DNA of 64,000 nucleotides from Armigeres subalbatus (Eukaryota; Arthropoda; Insecta; Diptera; Culicidae): positions 161,536,452-161,600,451 of the forward strand of contig NC_085140.1 in NCBI RefSeq assembly GCF_024139115.2. Reading direction: 5' to 3'. Below, one piece after another: positions 47,421 through 58,975 of this stretch; positions within the stretch are counted from its first letter, which is position 1; every line of letters starts with the position of its first letter. Under the pieces are notes generated by a model. The model was given only the letters and a program-made list of their open reading frames with translations. It searched no databases and was not told the DNA's origin. The position numbers and the translations under genes are program-made.

Positions 47421-47668
47421 TAGTCAAAAAAGTCCTGTAGGAAGCTTGATGTAAAAAATTACTTTGAATTGAAATTTTTCACGGAATAATGAAAATTTCA
47501 GCCAACTTCATGGAGAGCCATATATCCCGTTAGTTTTCAGGTTCGTTTTTCATATATCTTATCTACGCTTATTTTCATTTACAGCAAAAAAATAGGGGGT
47601 ACCTCAATTAATGCAAAAGTTTGAAGGGGTACCTCTCAAGAAAAAGGTTGAGAACCGCTGCCCTAAAA

Positions 47669-48060
47669 CAATCACGCCAAGAATGCCTTTGGATAATAGG
47701 GCATGAGTATGAGCATTAGTTCATTCATAGTTGCCACTTCGTGGTTGACTAGAACTTGAGATAATGTACATAGAACCAAATCAATGGGGCTTGGGATAGC
47801 TGGGTACTGGACAAACCATGACTCCGATGCAGGAATAAAAGTTTTTTTATTGACTTTATTAAGGAGACTTTCAGCCCGAGGCTGGCTCGTCTTCAAAGGA
47901 ATAAAAGTTATCATTGCTTTGTACAAAGGTAATGCATGCTTTCTACGAAAGGTTTATGACTTTTTATTATTATCTCCGGCTGGAGTTATTTTCACCATTG
48001 TGGCTTTATTCCAGCAGGACTCATTCAAATCAATATTTAAAATAACACACAAAAAATATG
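47669..48060. other. Non-coding DNA
   Basis: No gene or recognised repeat. Confidence 0.45.
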
Positions 48061-48185
48061 CCAAACGTCCGTTATGCCAAATTATCATCACTTTTGACGC
48101 TGTTCACAATTATGCCAAATGTCCGTTGTACCAAATGAACGTTATGCAAAATGGCCTTTATACCAAATGACCTTATGCCAAATTA
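48061..48185. repeat. TATGCCAAATG word repeat
   Basis: TTATGCCAAATTA, ATGCCAAATGTCCGTTGTAC and CCAAATGACCTTATGCC recur every 12-40 bases. The style is like the GGCCGAAA and CGACTAAATG regions. Confidence 0.6.
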
Positions 48186-48544
48186 CCCACTCCCTTCAGG
48201 GATATATAATTTTCAGGGAAATGTCATATTCAGTCATATTCTATGTATTCATTGAAAGTAGTTTTTGGGGAAATGTTGTTTGCCGGAAAATATTATTGTC
48301 AAAGATTTGCTATTTTCCAGAAATTCGGGTAAATGGTTTTCGGGGAATTGTACAATCTCAAGGAACCTCGCATGATCCAAAGAATGAGTAATTTAAATTA
48401 TGCCTGACATCCATTACGCCTAACATACACTATGTCTTACGTTATTATGTTTAACATACTCATGCATAAACTCGCACTCTACACCACCCACACACTTCTT
48501 CGTTTCCCAGTGACCGTACCACCCCCTTTTATAACTGTCTGCTA

Positions 48545-49300
48545 AGCATAGAGAATATGAGTCCCAATATTGGTGAAAATCTGTTAAGGAGCTCAGAAGT
48601 TATACTGTATTGTTCGTCTTCTGAACAATATCCAATCCCAATAACCTCCTCATTCCAAATGACCTTCGTTTCCTTAGGATATAGAATACGTTTTCCAAAT
48701 TTGGTTTAAAACGACCCATGCGTTAAAAAGTGTTCGTTTCATAAATTCGCCCTTCCTTCCTTTCATTTATGACATTATAAATAAGTCTTCTTTAGACGTA
48801 GAATATGTTGTCCACATTTGGTGGAAATCGGTCAAAGGGTTCATAAGTTAAATGCAATTGATCTATAACTAAACAATACACCTCCCTCATACCCTCTTAC
48901 TTTTCCAATAACCCTCGCACCATCACTATAATAGTTTCCTTAGGACAGATAATATGTGTTCAGAATTTGGTTGAAATCGGTCAAGGAATTCAGAAGTTAC
49001 ACTGAGTTGATCGATAACTAAATACTACCCTTCTCCTCCACATCCCCTCCACCTCTTTGAAAGACCCTTCCACCATTGCTATGATTGTCTTCTTAGGACA
49101 GAGAATATGTGTTCTAAATCTGGTGGAAATCAGTCGAAGGGGCTTCGAAGTTAAATTTAATTGTTCGTGTTTCCATAGATACCCCTCCCCAACACCATCC
49201 CCCTTTTCCAAATATCCTCTCACCCATAATGCGTGTTCCAAATTTGGTGGAATATTGTCAATGGGTTCAGAATTTATGCTGAAGCATACATACAAACATA
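48545..49300. repeat. Tandem array, about 150-base unit (AATTTGGTGGAAATCGG)
   Basis: About five imperfect units carry CTTAGGACAGAGAATATGTG, CCAAATTTGGTGGAAAT and GGTTCAGAAGTTA followed by C-rich DNA. It ends in a CATACATACAAACATACAAA run at about 49285. Open frames here are repeat-derived. Confidence 0.8.
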
Positions 49301-52212
49301 CAAACGTTGAGTTAATAAGAAAATCTAACATCCACTGGTTGCGAGTGTTATTATTTGAAATTTATTGCAGCTATAGGCGACAAAGCAATGAGCACATTCT
49401 TAGAGAATTAAGCACACCTACTCAAACACTGTCTCCCGAATAAGGGAGCATCTTTCATTTAATCGGATTGAAACGCTTAAAATAACATTCCCCAAAATAG
49501 TCGCACACAATATGATTGCAATGATTTTTGGCCGCAGTCAATATCCATGCAATTATTTCTATTATATTTACAAAACGCAAATCATCTCCCACCCGAAAAT
49601 CTCGAATTGAAATTCGCAAGCAAACAACCAGTCGGTCGTTAGGAATTTTGTTTAATATGTGCTCTCAACCACGCCTAATTGTGGCGCGGAACCCTCCGTA
49701 GCCGCGCCCGGCCGCCAAAAACGTCGTTGTCGCGTTCTGTCAGTGCCATTTCCCATATGCACCTGCTTTCGGGCATTTTCCCGCAGTCACAGTTTGCAAG
49801 CATCACGTGCCATGTGAATTATTACCAGCTCATGCTAGTTGCAAAGCTATGTTGAAAATTAGTTCACATTCACTTCGTTGCACGTTTTCGCGCTTTTCCA
49901 CTCTAGTCAGTGTCACAATGCACAGAGGTCGGTGGCGACATGATTCTCATGTTGGCACCGTTTATTTTTTCGTAGGACATCATATATAAAATTATGGATT
50001 ACAACATCTGGTCTAACCTGTTGATATTTAACTCTAAATAAGTAAAAATTGGTCAAATTGATCTAAAATATACTTTTTATTTTATTTTCAGTTCATGCTC
50101 AAATAAAGTATTAAAAAAGTTCATAATTGCTTCATTTCACATAAAAATAATCACGAAATCTATGTAAGATTAACGTCACATGCTATCTTAACATAACAAT
50201 TCAGTTTTCTCCAAACTGCTCTAATAAAAAAAATCCTAACGACTCTTCTCAAATACTGACAATTTGTTTTGGAGCACTCGACACTATGCGATATTTAGAG
50301 TGGTTACGAAACTAAATTTTGCGATTGGTCTGTTGCGAAGAAACTTTTGAGATATTTAGTCAACTTAGTCAAGGTTTATTATGTTTGTATGTTTTCTTGT
50401 GGTATTTTGTATAGTATATTATCCAAATGAATGCGTTTGATTTGTAAACAGATTATGAGGATAATTTTGCAAAACTCTAAATCGCGAAACATAATTCAAA
50501 ACTTAGGAACTACTAACCAATTTCCTCCGATCAACTGTGGCAAAGAAAATGAATCCAACAGTTGCAATCCTTAAATATCAAAGCTCAATTTCAAGCGACA
50601 GAGTTTACATAGTCATCCAATTTACATTGGATGCCAGCCGTGCCAAAGTGTCACAACAGTTTTACTAATGGGGAGAATGCACTGCGGAATGGTTCAATTT
50701 TTATTTTTCATTCCAATTCGACGGTTATGGTGCTGGTGCTGTTTGGACCGCTGCTCACGACATCCGGCGAAGCGGCGGACGACAACGATGACGACGACGC
50801 TGGGTTCGTACATATGAGTGACAATCTTAATTACCGGCGCGGCATGTTTCATACATTTTTCAGCGGCTAATGTTCGACACACGCGACGAAATATGACCGC
50901 ACGTCTCGTGCTAGTTGCCAATTCCGAAAGTGGACGTGTCCGGCTCATTGAAGCATAAGTCGAGATATTTTAATTTATTATTGCGCAATGGTTGGCACTG
51001 GACGGGGTGAGGGATTCGCAAGCACTGCTGGTTGGAATGGTTGTTGGCCGGTTGGTTTCCAAACTATTATGGGAAATACATTAGTCACGACATGCACAGT
51101 ATAACCGAACGGGGACGTTCGTGCCACCGGCAGAAACATAACTAGAATGGTTTCCATGCCGTGTGGAAGCGGAGTGTGATTTTTTGAGGTTTCATGTAAT
51201 ATGACACCTATTTGACTAATGTTTTAACGTGATTGTGCTGTTATACATATATCAGATGAAAAAGCTATTACAAAATAACTGTCATGTTATTTAACTAAGC
51301 TATAAGCCTCAAAGGTTTCAAAAAAAAAAACTGATGAAATAATTTTCTCTATTGGTGAGGCAGAATTATGCTTTTGATACGTTTCGAAATCAATTTGCTT
51401 TATGCAGTTATACATAAGTAAAAGGTTTTAAAAATGCCAAATTCGTTCATTTTTTCAATATCTAAGAAGGCTATTAGGAATGTAGCAGTAAAATATATGA
51501 ATTCATCCAGGAACAAAAGCAAATACTTTGTTTTAAAGCTATGGCTTCAAATGATTAATGAACGTATTTACCTTCAGATATCCGTAGTCTGTTGCAATGC
51601 TACTTCCAGAGAGGTAAAAACGTTTTGCGCTGACCCTTCTTCGAAATAGGAACCCAGCTTACATAACACAAGCTCAATGAGGAACAAAATTCTTTGTATA
51701 AATAGACCCACGCATTTTTTGTTAAACGTGTTATTCAATTTGTCTGTTTTGTTGGCGTTTATGCTTTAATAGTTATTGTACTGAACGTTCACTGATGATT
51801 GAAAGTTTTTGATTTTTCTTACACTGAGTGGAAAGCTACAAATTCGATCCAAAATAAGCCTGTTATAGGAAGCCCTGAGACCCATTTTGTTGGATTTAAA
51901 TCGACTTAGTTCGTTGAATTGATGTATTGTATGTTAGGGCGTTAACGACATGTATATGTCTGTATGTCTGTGTGTGCGCAAAGTCTCGCTCATGTTTAAG
52001 GCACTTAATCGCTTTGTTCGCAACAAGCTGCATTCGAAGGTAAATCTTGTCCCAATGTTTTCTGTTCAAAACTGGTCTGATCGGATTGTGGTCTAACATG
52101 TCATCGCCAAAATACTATATTTAAAACGCGTACCGTCATCGGGAGTATGAATGGGTTACCAATCTCACCGGCAGTCTGGTAGTCGAATCCTTCAAAATGG
52201 TATTTTATAATT
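49301..52212. other. Presumed intronic DNA, partly single-copy
   Basis: GC-richer, non-repetitive pieces at 49640-49960 and 50620-51180 stand out from the AT-rich background. The latter holds a 79-codon plus frame with a poly-Asp run (AADDNDDDDAGF) that I do not recognise. A MITE-like piece is at about 51820-52100. No gene is supported. Confidence 0.4.
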
Positions 52213-52600
52213 TAGGGGAGGAGGCCCCAAAACGTCCCCGAGACAAAACGCCTTTTGGGTGTTCCCTAATATTTTCCGTATTTGCGATGGTCATAACAAA
52301 ACTAGACCTAAAATTATGTTGTTTAGGCGGAAAAATGCAAACTAATTGATAGGAAGCTATGAAAAATCGAAATTATCCACATTTTGATGAAACATCTAAC
52401 ATTTCGGCGAGGCAGAACGCCCTAGGGGGACTAACCTACAATGTACTACGCGTCTCCACGCACGGTCCATACCAGAATGCTGATTCGCCGACGCATGGTT
52501 CGTTGTTCCCTGAGAGCTGCCAGCTTGAAGGCGTTTTGCCTCATGAGTTTTCCGGTAGCGAAATATCACCACTTTTTGAAATGTTAATATTATCAATGTG
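52213..52600 (+). mobile_element. MITE with TAGGGGAG ends (copy 2, one end lost)
   Basis: TAGGGGAGGAGGCCCC begins the element. The body repeats copy 1 (3493-4027) in opposite orientation, but the far end corresponding to 3493-3635 is missing. Confidence 0.6.
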
Positions 52601-53753
52601 ATTAAGATTTTTAATCTTCGTAGTGCATTGGGGTCCATTTCGAATCAAACACACCCAAAACACCGCTGAACCTTTGTAATGCAACGAGAAAAAATCTGAA
52701 AAATTCCGACTTTTCCCAAATTTCGGAAACTACGATTCCCTGAGAAAATCAGCTTCCAGCGACATCTAGGAGAGGCGCCGCAAAAAAAGTGACACATTGT
52801 GCATTGGGGTCCATTTGGGCCCAATATTTCACCACGATCATAAAAACTAAAATTTGAACCGATTTTCGATTTACAAGCACCAAACGAAAGCTGTAGACTA
52901 AAACAACAATCCCATGGTTCATCCTAATTGACTACTCTAGTCCCCGGGGAACCTGTGCTAAAGAGGTACTGTTTGAGCTTCTCAATTTGGCACCAAAATT
53001 TTCGAGTTTCGTGTTATGAAACATAAAATTGCTTGCAAATATGTTCTCTGATGATCCCAACTGTATTTGCTATATTGTATATGCCATTTCTGGGCAAATT
53101 TATCCTCGAGCGGTCATCGGAAAGTTCTCTGGAAGATCCGGAACATCCGTTAAATGTCCATTCCAAAAGATCATCCCAGAGCTTTGCGATTTTTGTTGAA
53201 ACCATTCATTCTGGCAAATTGTGAGTGAAATCAATAGTTAAAGTCTTCTGTGATCTACAAATGTCCTAGAAACGGTCTTTACACATGTCAGGATGTGGCA
53301 CGCGGCCCTCTCATAGTACTTTCGTGTGTTATTAGTGCGGTACAGTTTCTCCGTCTTTTCACGGTCTCAATATTCCTGTTGGCGCTTTTTCTTCTGAAAA
53401 ATCGAGTTTTGTTTATTCCGGGCCCATTTGTAAGTATCGCTTGCTATCGTACGATATTGCATGCTGGATTCTTCTCCTACACTAACTGCTCACATTCGCC
53501 TTCATAGCAGTCATTTCTCTGATCCGAGGACATCGTGTCTAATGTCGTGGTTGAGGTTGGAGCGAATATCTCACCAATCGTCTTCAAGTGATAATCATAA
53601 TCTTGAACTAGTCTACCGCTGCGGCGTTCGACTTTGACGCGTGTTTACACTGTCGAAAGTTTTGAGCGGATCGAATTCAAAATTCGCACTGTGGTAAGTG
53701 CAGACGTTCGTGATGTCGGAGACAGTGTCGGGAAATGTACAGTAAAACACTGC
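52601..53753. other. Non-coding DNA with short repeats
   Basis: TGCATTGGGGTCCATTT occurs twice (about 52625 and 52801). A single GGAAGATCCGGAACATCCGT at about 53132 matches the core of the arrays at 6840 and 25240. No gene is seen. Confidence 0.45.
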
Positions 53754-54776
53754 ACTCAGGCAAATTGGCTATCGAATATCATAATACTGCCTTTTGGAAA
53801 TTTGCCACAAGTTTTGAATTTGAAATTCAAAAGGACTCATTATGAAATAAATTTTCATGGTCAATACAAAATATAACATTTTCTTAAGGCTTATTTATGA
53901 AATCACAAAGAAGCATTATGAACGTTGTTCGCTGGATATTATTCAATCCATAACCCTACCTTATGAAATGCAGAAGTAGCATTTGCAGGCCCTAACCACG
54001 CCTTATGGAATTCGTAATTTTAATAAAGCATCTTAGTTAATTCATAATGCAGCTTTATGAAATTATTATTGCATTTTACTGCAAACTAATCAATTCAAAA
54101 TGCTGCATTATGAATTTCCTATCTGAGTATAATGAAAATTTTCTCTGATTTTAAGCATGTGCTTATTGTTTAAAATAAATTAAAAATTGAGTTCATTCAT
54201 TTTTCATAACAGTTATGCATACATGTACAGTTTCAAAATCGCTTATGAGTTGTGTCGAGGGTATCGAGGAGGTATCAATAAAAAGCGGCGTTGAACGCAT
54301 TCCTAAATGTCTACGATCTGTTAATTGCATGTTTTCGATTTGAAACGGTTTCGATGCACATGCTGGTGAAATTATTGATTCACCATTGAACACTTTTTAT
54401 TTCACCGTTGACACTTAAGAACACTTCAAATTTATTTTTATTTCTGTCCTCCTCGATGTAAATTCCAACCGCGCGACTTGAAAAACTTTACAATATGTCA
54501 GAATGTGATTCTCTTGACTGAAACGCATTTCTTTAAAATGAGCACGATGTCTTTCATAATATGCTTTATGATTTCCTTCAAACCAGCTTTGAACGAAATT
54601 CCTTAATGTGTCTTATGAAATTCTTTATATGCAACGAATGAACGACATATGCCCAAAAATGAAATTTATAGAGCTCAAGATGAAAAGCATAAGGGACTTA
54701 TGTTTCAACCGTTTACAACAATCTTGCGGATTCATAATTTTTGCCTTATGTATTTCGTATGTTCATTTGCCTGAGT
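53754..54776. mobile_element. Element with CACTCAGGCAAAT ends and TTATGAAAT words
   Basis: CACTCAGGCAAAT at 53754-53766 is exactly inverted at 54764-54776. Inside, CTTATGAAAT/ATTTCATAAT words recur near both ends. No ORF or clear target duplication. Confidence 0.6.
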
Positions 54777-55539
54777 GTGTGATTATGCGAATGTTTACAT
54801 TTTATCCGGTCTAATTTCACGCACCGCACAAACCGAAACAGTTTTCCAAAAAAAATGTACGCCTCATTGTGACATTTTTTTTACCGATGAGGCAAACTGT
54901 TTGTATGTTCCTGCCTGCTGCTGCGTGAGAGTCGAGCCGTCGGTACAGTCAGCAGATTTTTTGTTTCGGTTCGTGCGCTCGCAAACAAAACAGAATCGAG
55001 TTTAATTGTCTGTGGCGCAAAGCCTAGAAAGAATGCTAGCCGTTGGTACTAATTCATTAGTTCTAGTCTCTAAAATGAGCAAGGAGTAAAGAAATAATCA
55101 TTTACCACAAAAAACGGTCATACGTCGTGAAATGAGCGTACACAAACATTAATTGTGGGGAGAGAAAATAATAAAATCATGTGCTGACTGTCGTCTGCCT
55201 GGTCGTGGCTGCTGCTGCGGCTGCCGTGTTTTTGTTTTTCTTTTACTTCGTGGCAGATTGAATGATAAAAAGAAATGTCAACCGTTCCCGTCCCTGGTCG
55301 GAGAAGACCTTTATTTAATGTGGTCTACTGGTTTGCAAACAACGAAAAATATGATTATGATGATGATCAAAATCAATACATTCTGAATCGGAATCAGAAA
55401 TTTCACCGCTGCTTAATTTTTATACATGACAACATGCAAACCCTGTGCAAACCAAAACAACAATAATGTCATTCAAGGTAGGTACATATTGCTCCAAGAT
55501 TGTGGCTGATTTCAAGATGGTAATGCAGGAAAAGACTCG
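54777..55539. other. Non-coding DNA
   Basis: No gene or recognised repeat. Confidence 0.4.
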
Positions 55540-55542
55540 TAA

Positions 55543-55710
55543 GGGGTCGTACACTAATTACGTAAGCACTGAGGGGGGGGGGGAGTTGTTTCTGCCATTT
55601 TCTTACGCTCCATATAAATAAAAATTAATTTGTATGGGAAAAATCTTACATGGGGGGAGGGGGTTTTGAAAAACCCCGAAAACATGCTTACGTAATTAGT
55701 GTACGGCCCC
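55543..55710. mobile_element. Harbinger-like MITE
   Basis: GGGGTCGTACACTAATTACG at 55543, extending to about 26 bases, is inverted at the right end with one mismatch. TAA is duplicated at 55540-55542 and 55711-55713. 168 bases, with G and C runs near the ends. A TAA/TTA 3-bp duplication fits PIF/Harbinger. Confidence 0.82.
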
Positions 55711-57059
55711 TAAGCTAGAGGCGACCCAGCGTCGGGCACAATTCGATTCATCAGGCTCCACCGAATGTGCCCCGCCAAGAAAGAGCCCTCTTAAAAGCAC
55801 AAAATAATTTGTTTTATCAATTATCAGTTCAGTGCGTGTTGGCTCTTGTTTCGGACGGCAGAACGATCGCGCGATTTGCCGAAATATTGTGTTCTGCATT
55901 GCGCGGCCGTCAGTGCCTGTTTTGTCGTGTTTCTGCTCAGTAAGCAGATAGGTAGTTCGCGTGATCGGACGTGTTTCAGGTAGGATTTAGAACATTCGTA
56001 AAATCCGAGTTTTTGGTTCTGTTTTTTATTGTTCGGTGAATAAGTGTGCGGTTGAACGTGTTTTGTATATGATGCGAAACATTTGTTAAATCCAGGTTAC
56101 TTTGTCCTCTTTTGAACGGTTCGTAAGTAAATGGATGAATATATTTTAATATTTTTTCAGCATATACTGTTATTGACAAACGCTCTATATTGTCGAATAG
56201 AGCTCACTATTATTCACCTTACCCACTAACACAAATTTTCCTTCCCGAGACATGTATGAAGGTAGTATGTGTTCCCTCCATCTTCACTAGTGGGTGTTGA
56301 ACTAACATTCCTTCACTTCCGTGATAAGGACGTGGCCAGGTATACAACTTCTACTGTATAGGAAAAGGTACTAATCCAAAAGACCATTTTGCGACAATAT
56401 ACAGTAGATTGCTCAATTGAGCATTGTATAGCCACCTACGATTTGTACAATCACATATGCAATGCTATGCTATGCTATTTGGCTCCGTAAAGTTTTAAGA
56501 AAACGTATGAGTCTTAATAAACAAACCGTTAATTTTAAAAAAAAAAGAAAAAAGGTAGGTACAGTTAAAACTCTTCATTCAAAACCGGGTAACTATGGCT
56601 GAATCATGTTGATCGCATATAAGACTCATCTTTGCTGGATTTCTTATTCATATGTGACAAATATGCGATTGTGAGCAGTATAGTGATATTCTGCTTCTAG
56701 TGATTATTTTGATGTCATACAATGATGTGAAAAAATACTTCAAAGGAAACGTCACAAATTACGTATGGTGTTGATCCAAACACAATTTCCGGACACCTAA
56801 AACAAATAGTGTGACATAAGGGAAAAAGGAATGGAAGTTACAAATTTTGGCGTTACGTAATTTATGTTTCCTATTTGAAAAGCAGTCATCGCTCAAATGA
56901 ACTCGAAAGCTTTTGTCAACATGAAATTTGATAATCTATATTATTTTTTGCGAAATGAAATAGTGAAAAACTGTGGTAGAAACCCTAAAATTCACAATTA
57001 TGGAAAAAAATAAAAATTCGGAAACAAGTATAATGTGCATTATGGATTTAGTTCAAATT
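55711..57059. other. Non-coding DNA with old repeats
   Basis: 55830-56100 resembles the 39005-39615 array (ACGATCGCGCGA, TGTTCTGC). 56740-56880 has ACGTCACAAATTACGT and GGCGTTACGTAATTTATG, facing words like those of the Harbinger-like MITE. No gene is seen. Confidence 0.45.
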
Positions 57060-57260
57060 TTTTTTTTGTTTACATCTAAACAGATAACACTGAATCAACC
57101 ATTTCTCGCCACAATACACGGTTCAAGGCTGCATCTCTCCATCCTCGAATGCGCCCCACGCTCGCCGAATCGTTTTGCACCTGGTCTGCCCATCTCGCTC
57201 ACTCACTTGCAAATCCTCCTCGAGCATTGTCCATGTTCCATGTCCGAAGAGGACTACCGG

Positions 57261-57494
57261 CACAAAACAGATAGGTATCATAGAACAAACTGCAAGTAGG
57301 CTCTTTGTGTATCAACATCCGACGAACGGCACTCTCGTATATCCAAGGCGATAGACAGAGGCAGCAAAGCATGCGATGCTGCTCTGTCTTATGCGCGTTG
57401 TTCAGTAAAGCTTGACTTCCACCGCTAGGTTCGCTAGCGTTTCAAAATCATGGAAGAACCACATTTCACGGAAAAGATGCCTATATGTTATGTG
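57261..57494. mobile_element. 234-bp MITE nested in RTE copy 4
   Basis: The ends CACAAAACAGATAGGTATC and, inverted, CACATAACATATAGGCATC (16 of 19 match). CTACCGG is duplicated at 57254-57260 and 57495-57501, or 8 bases with one mismatch. Non-coding. CA-starting ends with a 7-8-bp duplication could be P-like, which is uncertain. Confidence 0.78.
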
Positions 57495-58472
57495 CTACCG
57501 GTCTTAATGACACATTTGGTGCGGTGGTGAATCTTTTTTGTCCGCAGTTTCTCCTGGAGCCCGCAGTAGCCCCGACTTCCACCGATGGTGTGCCTTCGTA
57601 TTTCACGACTAACATCGTTATCAGGCGTTAGCAAGGATCCAAGATAGACGAATTCCTCGACCACCTCGAAGATATCCCCGTCTATCGTAACACTGCTTTC
57701 CAGGCGGGGCTTGTCGCATTCGGCTCCGCCCACCAGCAAGTACTTTGTCTTTGACGCATTCACCACCAGTCCAACTTTTGTAGCTTCACGTTTCAGGCGG
57801 GTGTACAGTTCTGCCACCTTTGCAAATGTTCGGCCGACAATGTCCATGTCATCCGCGAAACAAATAAATTGACTGGATCTGTTGAAAATCGTACCCCGGC
57901 TGTTACACCCGGCTCTCCGCATGACACCTTCTAGCGCAATATTGAACAACAGGCGCGAAAGTCCGTCACCTTGTCTTAGTCCCCGGCGCGATTCGAACGA
58001 ACTGGAGTGTTCGCCCGAAATCTTCACCACAGTTTTGCACACCATCCACCGTTGCTTTGATCAGTCTGGTAAGCTTCCCAGGGAAGCTGTTCTCGTCCAT
58101 AATTTTCCATAGCTCTACGCGGTCTATACTGTCGTATGCCGCCTTGAAATCAACGAACAGATGGTGCGTTGGGACCTGGTATTCACGACATTTTTGAAGG
58201 ATTTGCCGTACAGTAAAGATTTGGTCCGTTGTCGAGCGGCCGTCAACGAAGCCGGCTTGATAGCTTCCCGCGAACTCATTTACTAATGGTGATAGACGAC
58301 GGAAGATGATCTGGGATATCAATTTGTAGGCGGCATTAAGGATGGTGATCGCTCGAAATATGAAGTTGAGAGATTTGCAGTTCCACGAACCGAGTTTCCA
58401 ATCGATAGTCTCTTTTCGTCGCAGTAGTCTTCGCCGTTGGTTCCGGTCCGTACTTCCTTGTTGATTGTTCAT
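57488..58472 (-). pseudogene. RTE copy 4 ORF: leader-RT fusion, frameshifted
   Basis: On the minus strand a frame from 58472 reads WKLGSWNCKSLNFI (start of the endonuclease ORF) directly and in frame into FRAITILNAAYKLISQIIF, then GFVDGRSTTDQIF and LFVDFKAAYDSIDRVELW. It shifts near 58030 and continues as ESRRGLRQGDGLSRLLFN, FADD (57849-57860), VGLVVNASKTKYLLVGG and a diverged thumb. The endonuclease domain is wholly missing. The catalytic Asp residues are kept, but the frameshift separates motifs A and B. Confidence 0.9.
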
Positions 58473-58975
58473 TGCGTATGTTTTTTTAAAGGCTGGCTTG
58501 CAGGGCCTGACACCAAACCCCCTAAATTGCCGGAGGACAATTCCTCCTTATTCCCGGTGGACCTTGGTGCACAGTTTCACTTAGAGTCCCTAGCTGGCAC
58601 TCGGACGATGATCAGTCGCCCCTAACATGGAGAACAGATGCTGTTGTGGGCCGTTCCTGCCATGGAGAACATACGCTCTGTAAGATTTGCTCCTCCGGAG
58701 AGGAGCAAACCCCCCTTTCCCTGTCAGCATACGACCATACTTCCCACTGGGGTTGGTTACCCGATCTTCCCTAAGGTTGCTCGTATCCCAGCCAGCATCA
58801 CGGGGAGGTAGGAATAGGAGTTGCCGGGTAAGAGGCTAAGGACCGCGAGATATGGTCTGTTTTACTCCTTCAGGTACGCGAAGTACCAATGGTACGCTTT
58901 ACCCAGCATTTGCCGTGCCGACCTTATCAATTTACATTTTGGAAAAATAAAATTATTATTACAATAACAATCATA

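Larger units (their letters stand above)
44990..47660. mobile_element. hAT-like (Charlie-type ends) non-autonomous element
   Basis: The 16-bp CAGCGGTTCTCAACCT at 44990-45005 is inverted at 47645-47660, with CCCTAAAA duplicated at 44982-44989 and 47661-47668. An 8-bp duplication with CAG-N-GGTTCTCAAC ends is the signature of the Charlie branch of hAT transposons. Subterminal GGGGGTACC words occur near both ends. There is no transposase. The 2671 bases include a nested TA-flanked element and a minisatellite. Confidence 0.85.
57060..58926 (-). mobile_element. RTE-clade retrotransposon, copy 4, endonuclease deleted
   Basis: It reads leftward: the 5' end is at about 58926 (GGCACGGCAAATGCTGGGTA), with a leader to about 58440, then RT, then the 3' end near 57060 (GTGTTATCTGTTTAGATGTA). 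A deletion at about 58358 joins the first endonuclease codons to RT motif 1. A 234-bp MITE interrupts the 3' part at 57261-57494. The tail and target duplication are not clear. Confidence 0.88.

Noticed and set aside
50631..50870. 79-codon acidic frame as an exon
   Set aside because: No homologue recalled; the Asp run is a GAC/GAT simple repeat and no flanking splice pair is convincing.
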